Shown here: positions 52,440 through 60,343 of the stretch, one piece after another
How positions within the stretch are numbered: the first letter of the stretch is position 1
How the letters are laid out: every line of letters starts with the position of its first letter
NCBI RefSeq assembly: GCF_014203235.1
Contig: NZ_JACHIN010000022.1
Span: forward strand, 94,444 to 158,443
Source: Nonomuraea endophytica
Lineage (GTDB): Bacteria; Actinomycetota; Actinomycetes; Streptosporangiales; Streptosporangiaceae
Reading direction: 5' to 3'
Length of the DNA: 64,000 nucleotides
Position numbers and translations under genes: made by a program
Notes under the pieces: generated by a model
Seen by the model: only the letters and a program-made list of their open reading frames with translations
Told to the model about the DNA's origin: nothing
Databases searched by the model: none

Positions 52440-53387
52440 TCAGTCGAGCGACGACACGTCGTCGAGCGCCTCCCTGATCTCCCGCGGCAGGATCACGTCC
52501 TCGGCCAGCAGGACGGCTTTGAGCTGCCCGGTCGTGCGCGCGCCGACGATCGCCGAGGCCACTCCGGGCTGGTCGCGCACCCAGGACAGCGCGACGGCCA
52601 GCGGCGAGACGCCCAGGCCGTCGGCGGCGGTCATGACCGACTCGACCACACTGCGCGAACGCTCGTCGAGATAGGGCCGGACGAAGTCGGAGAAGTGCGG
52701 GGTGGCGGCGCGCGAGTCGGACGGGATGCCGGTGCGGTACTTGCCGGTCAGCACCCCCCTGCCCAGCGGCGACCAGGCCAGCACGCCAGCGCCCACGTGC
52801 TCGGCGGCCGGCAGCAGCTCCCGCTCGGGCTCGCGGGCCAGCAGCGAATACTCGGCCTGGGCCGAGGTGATCGGGATACGGCCCGGGACCGCGCGCTGGG
52901 CGACCGCGGCGGCGGCCAGCTGCCAGCCGGAGTAGTCGCAGACGCCGGCGTAGACGGCGCGGCCGGAGGTGACGATGGCGTCCAGCGCGGCGAGCGTCTC
53001 CTCCAGCGGCACCTCCGGGTCGAAGGTGTGGAGCTGCCACAGGTCGACGTAGTCGAGCCCGAGGCGGTTGAGCGAGGCGTCACAGGCGGCGATCAGGTGG
53101 CGGCGCGAGGCGTCGCGGGGCCGGCGGCCGGTCGGGGTGACCACGGCCTTGGTGGAGATGACCAGTTCGGAGCGCGGCACCGCGTCGCGCAGCATCCGGC
53201 CGAGCAGGCGTTCGGCGTCGCCGCCGGTGTAGACGTCGGCGGTGTCGACCAGGTTGCCCCCGGCGTCCAGGAAGGTGCGCAGCTGCACCGCCGCGTCGTC
53301 GGCGTCGGTGTCGCGTCCCCAGGTCATCGTGCCGAGTCCGAGCCGGGATACCGACAGGCCGCTGCGGCCGACATAACGCTGCTCCAT
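52440..53387 (-). CDS. Aldo/keto reductase
   Basis: A 315-residue NADPH-dependent reductase, TIM barrel. The tetrad Asp/Tyr in NLVDTADVYTGGDAE, Lys in LVISTKAVV, and His in LWQLHTFDPE is complete. ATG 53387 (MEQRYVGRSGLSVSRLG) has a GGCGGG site upstream; the longer start at 53459 is unlikely, as it overlaps the divergent gene. Substrate unknown. Confidence 0.9.
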   Translation of the reverse strand: MEQRYVGRSGLSVSRLGLGTMTWGRDTDADDAAVQLRTFLDAGGNLVDTADVYTGGDAERLLGRMLRDAVPRSELVISTKAVVTPTGRRPRDASRRHLIAACDASLNRLGLDYVDLWQLHTFDPEVPLEETLAALDAIVTSGRAVYAGVCDYSGWQLAAAAVAQRAVPGRIPITSAQAEYSLLAREPERELLPAAEHVGAGVLAWSPLGRGVLTGKYRTGIPSDSRAATPHFSDFVRPYLDERSRSVVESVMTAADGLGVSPLAVALSWVRDQPGVASAIVGARTTGQLKAVLLAEDVILPREIREALDDVSSLD

Positions 53388-53451
53388 GATCCCGCCAGGG
53401 TACCGCCCAGCCGCGTCCAACACGGGGATCGACGCCTGCGACACTTGCCAG

Positions 53452-54138
53452 GTGACCACGCTTCTCCTGGCCCGTCACGGGCTGACCGATTTGACCGGTC
53501 CGGTGCTGGCAGGGCGCACTCCGGGCGTGCATCTGAGCGAGGCCGGGCGGGCTCAGGCCGCGGCCCTGGCGGGGCGGATCTCCCAGGTGCGCCTGGACGC
53601 GATCGTCTCCAGTCCGCTGGAGCGCTGCCAGGAGACCGCGGCCGCGGTTTCCGAGGGGCGGGGGCTGGCCGTACAGACCGATGAGCGCTTCATCGAGTGC
53701 GGCTACGGCGAGTGGACCGGGCGCGAGCTCAAGGAGCTCGCCGAGGAGCCGCTGTGGAAGGTCGTGCAGGCGCATCCGAGCGCGGTCGTCTTCCCGGGCG
53801 GCGAGGCCATGGCCGAGGTCCAGCGGCGCGCGGTGGCGGCGGTGCGGGACTGGAACGAGCGGCTCGGGGGGAAGGGTGTCTACCTCGTCTGCAGCCACGG
53901 CGACGTGATCAAGGCGATCGTGGCGGACGCTCTGGGGCTCCATCTCGATCAGTTTCAGCGCATTACGTCGGATCCGGCGGCGATCACCGTGATTCGCTAT
54001 ACACCCTTGCGTCCCTTTGTTAGCAGAGTTAACGATATGGGGGAATTGCGGCTTCCCGAGGATTCGGAGGAGAAAGACGGGGGAGAAAAACTCACCGGGA
54101 GCGATGCCGCCGTCGGCGGCGGATCCGGGACCACGTAA
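53452..54138 (+). CDS. MSMEG_4193-family histidine phosphatase/phosphomutase-like protein
   Basis: A 228-residue histidine-phosphatase fold protein. The RHG motif is in LLLARHGLTDLTG; the second His in LVCSHGDVIKAI; other marks SSPLERCQETA and IECGYGEWTGREL. The family is actinobacterial and is almost always followed by DUF3090 and SCO1664-family genes, as here. GTG 53452 is the start. The C-terminal ~30 residues are a disordered acidic/glycine tail. Function not established. Confidence 0.9.
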   Translation: MTTLLLARHGLTDLTGPVLAGRTPGVHLSEAGRAQAAALAGRISQVRLDAIVSSPLERCQETAAAVSEGRGLAVQTDERFIECGYGEWTGRELKELAEEPLWKVVQAHPSAVVFPGGEAMAEVQRRAVAAVRDWNERLGGKGVYLVCSHGDVIKAIVADALGLHLDQFQRITSDPAAITVIRYTPLRPFVSRVNDMGELRLPEDSEEKDGGEKLTGSDAAVGGGSGTT

Positions 54139-54147
54139 GGTCAGGCT

Positions 54148-54696
54148 ATGCCGGTCTTCGACTACGACCCACCCGAGCGGTTCGTGGCCGGTGCCTTGGG
54201 GCAGCCGGGGGCGCGAGCCTTCTTCCTTCAGGCCCGTGCCGAAGGTCGGCTGACCACGGTCGCGCTGGAGAAGCTCCAGGTGGCGGCGCTCGCGGGCAGG
54301 CTGGACGAGCTGCTCGACGAGGTGCTGCGGCGCAGTGGAGGCACCGCCCAGATTCCCGCCCTGGCTCCGACCGACCTGACCGACGACGGCCCGCTCGACA
54401 CCCCTCTCGACGAGGACTTCAAGGTGGGCACGATGGCACTCGCCTGGGATCCCGACACCTCCCAGGTGGTCATCGAGGCCCAGGAGATCGTCGACGAGGA
54501 GGACGAGGCGGCTCCCGAGCCCGCCATGCTGAGGGTGCGGATGAGCGCGGGGGCCGCCCGCGCCTTCACCGCGCGGGCCCTGCAGATCGTCGCCGCCGGG
54601 CGGCCGCCGTGCCCGCTGTGCGGGCAGCCGCTCGACGCCGAAGGACATGTGTGCGTGCGCCTGAACGGATACCGCGGGGGTGAGGCAGCGTCGTGA
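54148..54696 (+). CDS. DUF3090 protein with zinc-ribbon-like C terminus
   Basis: A 182-residue protein: FDYDPPERFVAGALGQPGAR, FFLQARAEGRLTTVALEKLQ and GTMALAWDPDTSQVVIEAQE are DUF3090 traits. A C-x2-C ... H-x-C motif (PPCPLCGQPLDAEGHVCVRL) suggests a zinc site. No role is known; always linked to the phosphatase upstream and the SCO1664-like gene downstream, whose start it overlaps by four bases. Confidence 0.9.
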   Translation: MPVFDYDPPERFVAGALGQPGARAFFLQARAEGRLTTVALEKLQVAALAGRLDELLDEVLRRSGGTAQIPALAPTDLTDDGPLDTPLDEDFKVGTMALAWDPDTSQVVIEAQEIVDEEDEAAPEPAMLRVRMSAGAARAFTARALQIVAAGRPPCPLCGQPLDAEGHVCVRLNGYRGGEAAS

Positions 54697-55460
54697 GCAG
54701 TGCCCAGGAGAGCGAGCCGGTACTCAGAAACGCCCAGCCCTCGGCCGTGCAGGACGAGGGGGCACTGAGGCTGCTGCGCGACGGCCGCCTGGAGGTGGCC
54801 GGACGCCTGGTCGAGGCCACCAACATGACGCTGTACTGCTCGCTGACCCTGGGCGGGCGCACGGCGGCCTGTGTCTACAAACCGGTGCGCGGGGAGCGTC
54901 CCCTGTGGGACTTCCCCGACGGCACGCTCGCCGCCCGTGAGGTCGCGGCCTTCGAGGTCTCGCAGGCCACCGGGTGGGGCATCGTGCCGCCGACCGTCTA
55001 CCGGGACGGGCCGTTCGGACCCGGCATGTGCCAGTTGTGGATCGACTCCGAGCACGAGATCGACCTCATGCGCCTGGTCCGCAGCCGCCACCCCGGGCTG
55101 CGCCGGATGTCGGTGTTCGACGCGGTGGTCAACAACGCCGACCGCAAGGGCGGTCACCTGCTGCCACTGCCCGACGGGCACGTCTACGGCGTCGACCACG
55201 GCGTCTGCTTCGCCGCCGAGGACAAGCTGCGCACCGTGCTGTGGCAGTGGCGGGGCAAGCCGCTGGCCCGCGACGCGGTGGCGGTCCTGGCCAAGCTCGA
55301 ACGCGACATCGAGTCGGGCGCGCTGGGGCGCCGCCTGCGCCAGCTGCTGACGCTGGCCGAGGTGGAGGCCACCTGGAACCGCGTGCGCCGCCTGCTGGAC
55401 ACCGGCGTACACCCCTATCCGTCGGAGGACTGGCCCGCCATACCCTGGCCCCCCATCTGA
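54693..55460 (+). CDS. SCO1664-family PI3/4-kinase-like protein
   Basis: A 255-residue protein of the phosphatidylinositol-kinase-like fold. The catalytic-loop-like DAVVNNADRKGGHLL and metal-binding YGVDHGVCFA are visible, as is a Lys at TAACVYKPVRGERP. The GTG at 54693 overlaps the DUF3090 stop. Its real substrate is not known (protein or small molecule). Confidence 0.88.
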   Translation: MSSAQESEPVLRNAQPSAVQDEGALRLLRDGRLEVAGRLVEATNMTLYCSLTLGGRTAACVYKPVRGERPLWDFPDGTLAAREVAAFEVSQATGWGIVPPTVYRDGPFGPGMCQLWIDSEHEIDLMRLVRSRHPGLRRMSVFDAVVNNADRKGGHLLPLPDGHVYGVDHGVCFAAEDKLRTVLWQWRGKPLARDAVAVLAKLERDIESGALGRRLRQLLTLAEVEATWNRVRRLLDTGVHPYPSEDWPAIPWPPI

Positions 55461-55493
55461 TCCGGTAGTAGAGCGTTTACTACGCTGTGCCCC

Positions 55494-56150
55494 ATGTGCA
55501 CGGTGATCGTGAGAACCGGCGACCCCCTGACCTTGATGGGCGTGCGTGACGAGTTCGCCGACCGCCCCTGGGAGGGGCCGGGCGAGCACTGGCCCGACCA
55601 TCCCGGCGTCGTCGGCGGCCGTGACCTCAAGGCGGGCGGCACCTGGCTCGCCGTCGATCCCGCCACCCGCCGCGCCGCCGCCCTGCTCAACGGCCGCGGC
55701 GTCCCGGCCCCCGACACGATCCGCGTCTCCCGCGGCGACCTGCCGCTCAGGACCCTGGCCGAGGGCGGCCTGCCCGCGGGCGACCTGTCCGTCTACGACC
55801 CCTTCCACCTGGTGCTCGCCGACCCGTCCGGCGCACGCCTGTGGAGCTGGGACGGCGTACGGCAGGCCGCCACCACCCTGCCCGAAGGCGTCAGCGTCAT
55901 CGTCAACAGCGGCCTGGACCCCGACGACCCGCGGGTCATCGCCCAGCGGCCCCGCTTCGCCGCCACCGGCGACTGGTGGCCCCTCACCGCCGACCCGCAC
56001 TCCGCCGAGCCGGGCGCGCTGATCCTGCGCCACGTCCTGCCGGACGGCCGGGTCTTCGCCTCGCTCTCGGTGACCATGGTCACGCTCTCCGCGGACGCGG
56101 TGACCACCGAGTTCGGCGACCTCACCGGCCGGATAGGCTCACAGGCATGA
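55494..56150 (+). CDS. NRDE (TANGO2-like) family protein
   Basis: A 218-residue protein starting MCTVIVRTGDPLTLMGVRDE, with N-terminal Cys2 as in Ntn-type hydrolases, and N-R-D-E region GVRDEFADRPWE. TANGO2 homologues are linked to haem or lipid handling; here no role is known. Its TGA overlaps the mshC ATG (ATGA), so it is translated together with mshC. Confidence 0.85.
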   Translation: MCTVIVRTGDPLTLMGVRDEFADRPWEGPGEHWPDHPGVVGGRDLKAGGTWLAVDPATRRAAALLNGRGVPAPDTIRVSRGDLPLRTLAEGGLPAGDLSVYDPFHLVLADPSGARLWSWDGVRQAATTLPEGVSVIVNSGLDPDDPRVIAQRPRFAATGDWWPLTADPHSAEPGALILRHVLPDGRVFASLSVTMVTLSADAVTTEFGDLTGRIGSQA

Positions 56151-57367
56151 GATCGTGGTCTGCCCCGAACATTCCTGAACTGCCCGGCGAGAGCGTCCCG
56201 CTGCGGCTTTACGACACCGCCGCGAGGCAGGTCAGGCAGACCGATCCGGGCCCCGTGGCCCGCATGTACGTGTGCGGCATCACGCCCTACGACGCCACCC
56301 ACCTCGGGCACGCCAACACCTACCTCGCCTTCGACCTGGTCGGCCGCCTGTGGCGGGACGCCGGGCACGAGGTCCACTACACGCAGAACGCCACCGACGT
56401 GGACGATCCGCTGCTGGAGCGGGCCGAGCAGACCGGCATCGCCTGGCAGGACCTGGCCGAGCGTGAGATCGAGCTGTTCCGCACCGACATGGAGGCCCTG
56501 CGCATCGTGCCGCCGCGCGAGTACGTGGGCGTGACCGAGGTCGTGGGCGAGGTGGCCGAGCTGATCGGGCGGCTGCGGCCGTACACCTACGAGATCGGCG
56601 GCGACATCTACTTCAGCCGGGCCGCCGCGCCGAAGTTCGGCGAGGTGTCCGGCTACTCCGAGCAGGAGATGCTGACGCTGTTCGCCGAACGTGGCGGCGA
56701 CCCCGACCGGCCGGGCAAGCGCGACCCGCTCGACTGGCTGCTGTGGCGCGCCGAGCGGCCGGGCGAGCCCGCCTGGGACACCACGCTGGGGCGCGGCCGC
56801 CCCGGCTGGCACATCGAGTGCACCGCGATCTCCCTGGCCAGCCTGGGCCCCGGTTACGACGTGGCGGGCGGCGGCACCGACCTGATCTTCCCGCACCACG
56901 AGTGCGGGGCCTCCGAAGGCCACGCGGCCACCGGCGAGTGGCCCTTCGCCCGCTTCTACACCCACGCCGGAATGGTCGGCCTCGACGGCGAGAAGATGTC
57001 GAAATCGAAGGGCAACCTGGTCTTCGTCTCCCGCCTGCGCGCCGAGCACGACCCGATGGCCATCCGCCTGGTCCTGCTGGCCCACCACTACCGCGCGGAC
57101 TGGGAATACACCCCCGACCAGCTGGTGGCCGCCGAGTCCCGGCTGTCCCGCTGGCGCGAGGCGACCGCGCTGCCCTCGGGCCCGCGCGCCGACGACCTGC
57201 TGGCAGAGGTACGCGCCCGCCTGTCCGACGACCTGGACGCCCCGGGCGCCCTGGCCGCCGTGGACACCTGGGTCACCCAGGCCCTGGCCGACGGACCTGG
57301 CCCGGACCCCGAGGCCCCCGCCCTCGTCCGCGCCCTCACCGACGCCCTCCTGGGCGTGCGCCTCTGA
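56147..57367 (+). CDS. mshC: MshC, L-cysteine:1D-myo-inositol 2-amino-2-deoxy-glucoside ligase
   Basis: A 406-residue ligase of mycothiol biosynthesis, a class I cysteinyl-tRNA synthetase relative without the anticodon domain. HIGH-like DATHLGHANTYLAF, zinc site with YVCGITPYDAT and LIFPHHECGASEGH, and KMSKS motif GEKMSKSKGNLVF. It is shorter than CysS (~460), and the start RSWSAPNIPELPG fits MshC. It joins cysteine to GlcN-Ins using ATP. The operon here holds the phosphatase, DUF3090, SCO1664 and NRDE genes upstream. Confidence 0.96.
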   Translation: MRSWSAPNIPELPGESVPLRLYDTAARQVRQTDPGPVARMYVCGITPYDATHLGHANTYLAFDLVGRLWRDAGHEVHYTQNATDVDDPLLERAEQTGIAWQDLAEREIELFRTDMEALRIVPPREYVGVTEVVGEVAELIGRLRPYTYEIGGDIYFSRAAAPKFGEVSGYSEQEMLTLFAERGGDPDRPGKRDPLDWLLWRAERPGEPAWDTTLGRGRPGWHIECTAISLASLGPGYDVAGGGTDLIFPHHECGASEGHAATGEWPFARFYTHAGMVGLDGEKMSKSKGNLVFVSRLRAEHDPMAIRLVLLAHHYRADWEYTPDQLVAAESRLSRWREATALPSGPRADDLLAEVRARLSDDLDAPGALAAVDTWVTQALADGPGPDPEAPALVRALTDALLGVRL

Positions 57368-57431
57368 ACCGGGTCGCCTTTCGCGCGCGGCCCGCTGAAG
57401 TGCTTGATGGGGTTTGCCTAGGATGTCGGGC

Positions 57432-57629
57432 ATGTCGGAACCTCAGGAGGTCATCCTCCTCAACGGCCAGACGCTCGCCTGCGACTCCTGTGGCAATTCG
57501 ACCTTCGAGCAGCACCGCTGGAAGTTGCAGACCACGGGGATGACCTTCATGAACCTCGACTGGGCCAACCGGGACGCGACCTGCTTCGTCTGCGCCACGT
57601 GCCGGCGCATCCACTGGTTCCATCTGTGA
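57432..57629 (+). CDS. Small zinc-ribbon protein
   Basis: A 65-residue protein with two C-x2-C pairs (LACDSCGNSTFEQ and CFVCATCRRIHWF), suggesting a zinc ribbon. No other domain. ATG 57432 (AGGA at 57419-57422) is preferred to ATG 57423, which would touch the ribosome site. It follows mshC by 64 bases. Function unknown; it might bind nucleic acid or protein. Confidence 0.75.
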   Translation: MSEPQEVILLNGQTLACDSCGNSTFEQHRWKLQTTGMTFMNLDWANRDATCFVCATCRRIHWFHL

Positions 57630-57700
57630 GGGGCGCCTCGTGGTCGTTTGGGGCGTGGTCCGGCGGGTAGCTGGGCGGCGTTCTGACGGAGGTGCGAAAA

Positions 57701-58303
57701 GTGTTCGATCATCATCGTCCCGCGGCCGTCCTGTTCGACCGCGACGGGACGCTGATCAGGGATGTTCCCCACAACGGCGACCCGGGGCGCGTGGTGCCCA
57801 TGCCGGGCGCGGGCGCGGCGCTCAGCCGGTTGCGCCGCGCCGACGTGCCGGTCGGGGTGGTCATCAATCAGTCGGACGTTGCCAGCGGCGTGCTCTCGCC
57901 GGACGACATGGACCAGGTCAACTCCACGGTCGAGGCGCTGCTGGGGCCGTTCGACGCGTGGGCGATCTGCGTGCACGCCGACGGTGACGGCTGCACCTGC
58001 CGCAAGCCGGCCCCCGGCCTGGTGATCAGGGCGGCGGCCATCCTGGACGTCAGCCCGCGCGACTGTATGGTCGTGGGCGACCTCGGCAAGGACATGCAGA
58101 CCGCGCGTGCCGCCGGGGCCCGCGGCATCCTGGTGCCGACCCCGCTGACCAGGCCCGAGGAGATCGACGCCGCCGACGAGGTCGCCGCCGACCTCAACGA
58201 CGTGGCCGACCGCGTCCTCAGTGAACCCGTGCTCGCGGGCGCGGGCCTGCGCGGCGCCGGCCTGGCCGACTGGGCGCGCACGGTGGGCTGGAACCGCTGG
58301 TGA
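57701..58303 (+). CDS. HAD-family (subclass IIIA, GmhB-like) phosphatase
   Basis: A 200-residue phosphatase with D-x-D motif in AVLFDRDGTLIRDVPHNGDP, Thr/Ser motif II in VGVVINQSDVASG, cysteine-rich loop CVHADGDGCTCRKPAPG (zinc ligands as in GmhB) and acidic motif VVGDLGKDMQTARAAGA. Histidinol-phosphatase/heptose-bisphosphatase type; the substrate cannot be told. GTG 57701 was chosen since GGAGG at 57688-57692 lies eight bases upstream; GTG 57692 would overlap it. Confidence 0.9.
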   Translation: MFDHHRPAAVLFDRDGTLIRDVPHNGDPGRVVPMPGAGAALSRLRRADVPVGVVINQSDVASGVLSPDDMDQVNSTVEALLGPFDAWAICVHADGDGCTCRKPAPGLVIRAAAILDVSPRDCMVVGDLGKDMQTARAAGARGILVPTPLTRPEEIDAADEVAADLNDVADRVLSEPVLAGAGLRGAGLADWARTVGWNRW

Positions 58304-58318
58304 AGACCCTCAGAGGGC

Positions 58319-58798
58319 TCATGGGGCGACGGTGGCCAGGAAGCGCTCGCGTTCGTCGGCCGGGAGGTGGTCGCTGAACAGCACCCCGTCCAGGTGGTCG
58401 CACTCGTGTTGCAGCACCCTGGCCAGCACCCCCAGCGCCCGGACCGAGACCGCCTTGCCGAACATGTCCCGCCCGCGCGCCACCACCATGTAGGAACGCT
58501 CCAGCGGCCACCAGGCACTCGGCGCCGACAGGCAGGCCTCGTCCGCGGTCACCTTTCGCTCCGACAGCTCCAGCCGGGGATTGATCAGGTGCCCGGCCTT
58601 GCCGTCGTAGTCGTAGACGATCACCCGCGACGGCACCCCGATCTGCGGCGCCGCCAGCCCGGCGCGGCCGGCTCCCGACCGCATCGTGATGGTCAGGGAC
58701 TTCACCAGTCCCCGAAGCTCCCGGTCGAAATCCTTGACCGGCTCCGCCACCGAACGCAGCACCGGATCGCCGAACAGCCGGATCGCCTGGACCCTCAC
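58319..58798 (-). CDS. def: Peptide deformylase
   Basis: A 159-residue iron/zinc deformylase that removes N-formyl groups from new proteins. Motif 1 is GRAGLAAPQIG, motif 2 is DEACLSAPSAWW (usual EGCLS, here ACLS), and motif 3 is LQHECDHLDGVLF. GTG 58798 was chosen: GGGGAG lies six bases upstream; upstream residues to 58933 have no similarity. It may be one of several deformylases, as the Gly to Ala change in motif 2 is seen in secondary copies. Confidence 0.9.
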   Translation of the reverse strand: MRVQAIRLFGDPVLRSVAEPVKDFDRELRGLVKSLTITMRSGAGRAGLAAPQIGVPSRVIVYDYDGKAGHLINPRLELSERKVTADEACLSAPSAWWPLERSYMVVARGRDMFGKAVSVRALGVLARVLQHECDHLDGVLFSDHLPADERERFLATVAP

Positions 58799-58874
58799 AC
58801 GCAACTCCCCGAGATCTCGCGCGATGTCAGGGAACAGTTTCCCAGCAATGATCGCCGCCAACCTGGAGCCGGGC

Positions 58875-58953
58875 GTTACATCCGTGTTGCCGGGGTTACG
58901 GCGGTGAGTCCGCTGTAACCGCCGCACCGTCACAGACCGTCAGCGTGCGTAAC
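58875..58953. promoter_or_regulatory. GTTAC-type repeats upstream of narK
   Basis: GTTAC occurs at 58875-58879 and 58895-58899, and GTAAC at 58915-58919 (20-base steps) and 58949-58953. An 11-bp inverted repeat with one mismatch (58894-58904, 58910-58920) contains two of them. GTnAC boxes at about 22-base spacing are typical of GlnR, the actinobacterial nitrogen regulator; 20 is not the usual spacing, so this is a candidate only. Confidence 0.4.
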
Positions 58954-58976
58954 GAGCGCTGCCTACGGTCACGGCC

Positions 58977-60287
58977 ATGACCCGATGGATCGCCGAATGG
59001 CACCCCGACGACCCCGCCTTCTGGGAGCGCACCGGCAAGAAGGTCGCCCGGCGCAACCTCGTCTTCTCCATCCTGGCCGAGCACCTCGGCTTCACCGTCT
59101 GGACGTTGTGGAGCGTGGTGGCGGCCAAGACGGGCCGCCTCGACCTGTCGACCGACGAGCTGTTCTGGCTGGTGGCGCTGCCGAACCTGATCGGCTCGGC
59201 GCTGCGCCTGCCGTACACCTTCGGGCCCGCCAGGTTCGGCGGGCGGACGTTCACGGTGGTCAGCGCGCTGCTGCTGCTCATCCCGGCGATCGCGCTGGGG
59301 TTCGCGGTGAGCGATCCGGCCACGCCGTTCTGGGTGCTGCTGGTGATCGCGGCCACGGCCGGGCTGGGCGGCGGGAACTTCGCCTCCAGCATGGCCAACA
59401 TCACCTACTTCTATCCGCAGAGTAAGCAGGGCTCGGCGCTCGGGCTCAACGCGGCGGGCGGCAACATCGGGGTCAGCTCGGTGCAGCTCGTGGTGCCGCT
59501 GGTGATCGGCGCGCTGGGGCTGGCGGCGGCGGGCTGGTTCTGGGTGCCGTTCATCGTGGTGTCGGCGGTCTGCGCCTGGTTCTTCATGGACAACCTGGCC
59601 ACCGCCAAGGCCGAGCCGCGCGAGCAGCTCGCGGTGGCGCGCAGCGGCCAGACGTGGATCATGTCGTTCCTCTACATCGGCACGTTCGGCTCGTTCATCG
59701 GCTACTCCACCGCCTTCCCGCTGCTGGCCAAGAGCCTGTATCCGGCGGCGCCGTGGACGGCGGTGGCCTTCGCCGGGCCGCTGGTCGGCTCGCTGATCCG
59801 GCCGGTGGGCGGGTGGCTGGCCGACCGGCTGGGCGGCGCGCGGGTGACGTTCTGGACGTTCGCCGCGATGGGCGCGGGCGTGCTGCTGACGTGGGCGGCC
59901 GCGGCGGGTGGCGGGTTCTGGGCGTTCTTCCTCGCCTTCCAGCTGCTGTTCGTGACCTCGGGCATCGGCAACGGCTCGACGTACCGCATGATCCCGGCCA
60001 TCTTCCAGGCGAAGGCGCGCGCCGAGCGCGGCGACGGCGAACAGGCCCTCGTGTACGGCAAGCGTCAGGCCTCGGCCGCGATCGGCGTCATCTCCGCGGT
60101 CGGGGCCTTCGGCGGCTTCCTCATCAACCGGGGCTTCGGCATGTCGTTCGCCCAGACCGGCAGCCCGGCCTCGGCCTTCCTGGCCTTCGCCCTCTTCTAC
60201 GCCGCCTGCACCGTGCTGACCTGGTGGTGCTACCTGCGCACGCTCGGCGCGGCCCGCCTGCCCAGCCTGGCCCACGCCCGCGTGTGA
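58977..60287 (+). CDS. narK: Nitrate/nitrite MFS transporter (NarK family)
   Basis: A 436-residue membrane protein with 12 helices. The nitrate-signature glycine motifs are present (AGLGGGNFASSMANITYFYP and GIGNGSTYRMIPAIF), and the substrate Arg in ALRLPYTFG and VGSLIRPVGGWLADR. It begins MTRWIAEWHPDDPAFWERTG. It likely imports nitrate for the NasA reductase encoded next in the same direction. Confidence 0.94.
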   Translation: MTRWIAEWHPDDPAFWERTGKKVARRNLVFSILAEHLGFTVWTLWSVVAAKTGRLDLSTDELFWLVALPNLIGSALRLPYTFGPARFGGRTFTVVSALLLLIPAIALGFAVSDPATPFWVLLVIAATAGLGGGNFASSMANITYFYPQSKQGSALGLNAAGGNIGVSSVQLVVPLVIGALGLAAAGWFWVPFIVVSAVCAWFFMDNLATAKAEPREQLAVARSGQTWIMSFLYIGTFGSFIGYSTAFPLLAKSLYPAAPWTAVAFAGPLVGSLIRPVGGWLADRLGGARVTFWTFAAMGAGVLLTWAAAAGGGFWAFFLAFQLLFVTSGIGNGSTYRMIPAIFQAKARAERGDGEQALVYGKRQASAAIGVISAVGAFGGFLINRGFGMSFAQTGSPASAFLAFALFYAACTVLTWWCYLRTLGAARLPSLAHARV

Positions 60288-60308
60288 GGCTCACACGCGC
60301 GGTGAGCC
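60279..60308 (+). promoter_or_regulatory. Two mutually exclusive hairpins between narK and nasA
   Basis: Hairpin A: CGCGTGTGA / TCACACGCG (60279-60287, 60291-60299), 9-bp perfect stem and 3-base loop, containing the narK stop. Hairpin B: GGCTCAC / GTGAGCC (60288-60294, 60302-60308), 7-bp stem, 7-base loop. They share TCAC, so only one can form. It may be an attenuator or just a processing site. Confidence 0.5.
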
Positions 60309-60343
60309 GCTGTTAGCACAGAGGTAACAGAAGGGACCCAGGG

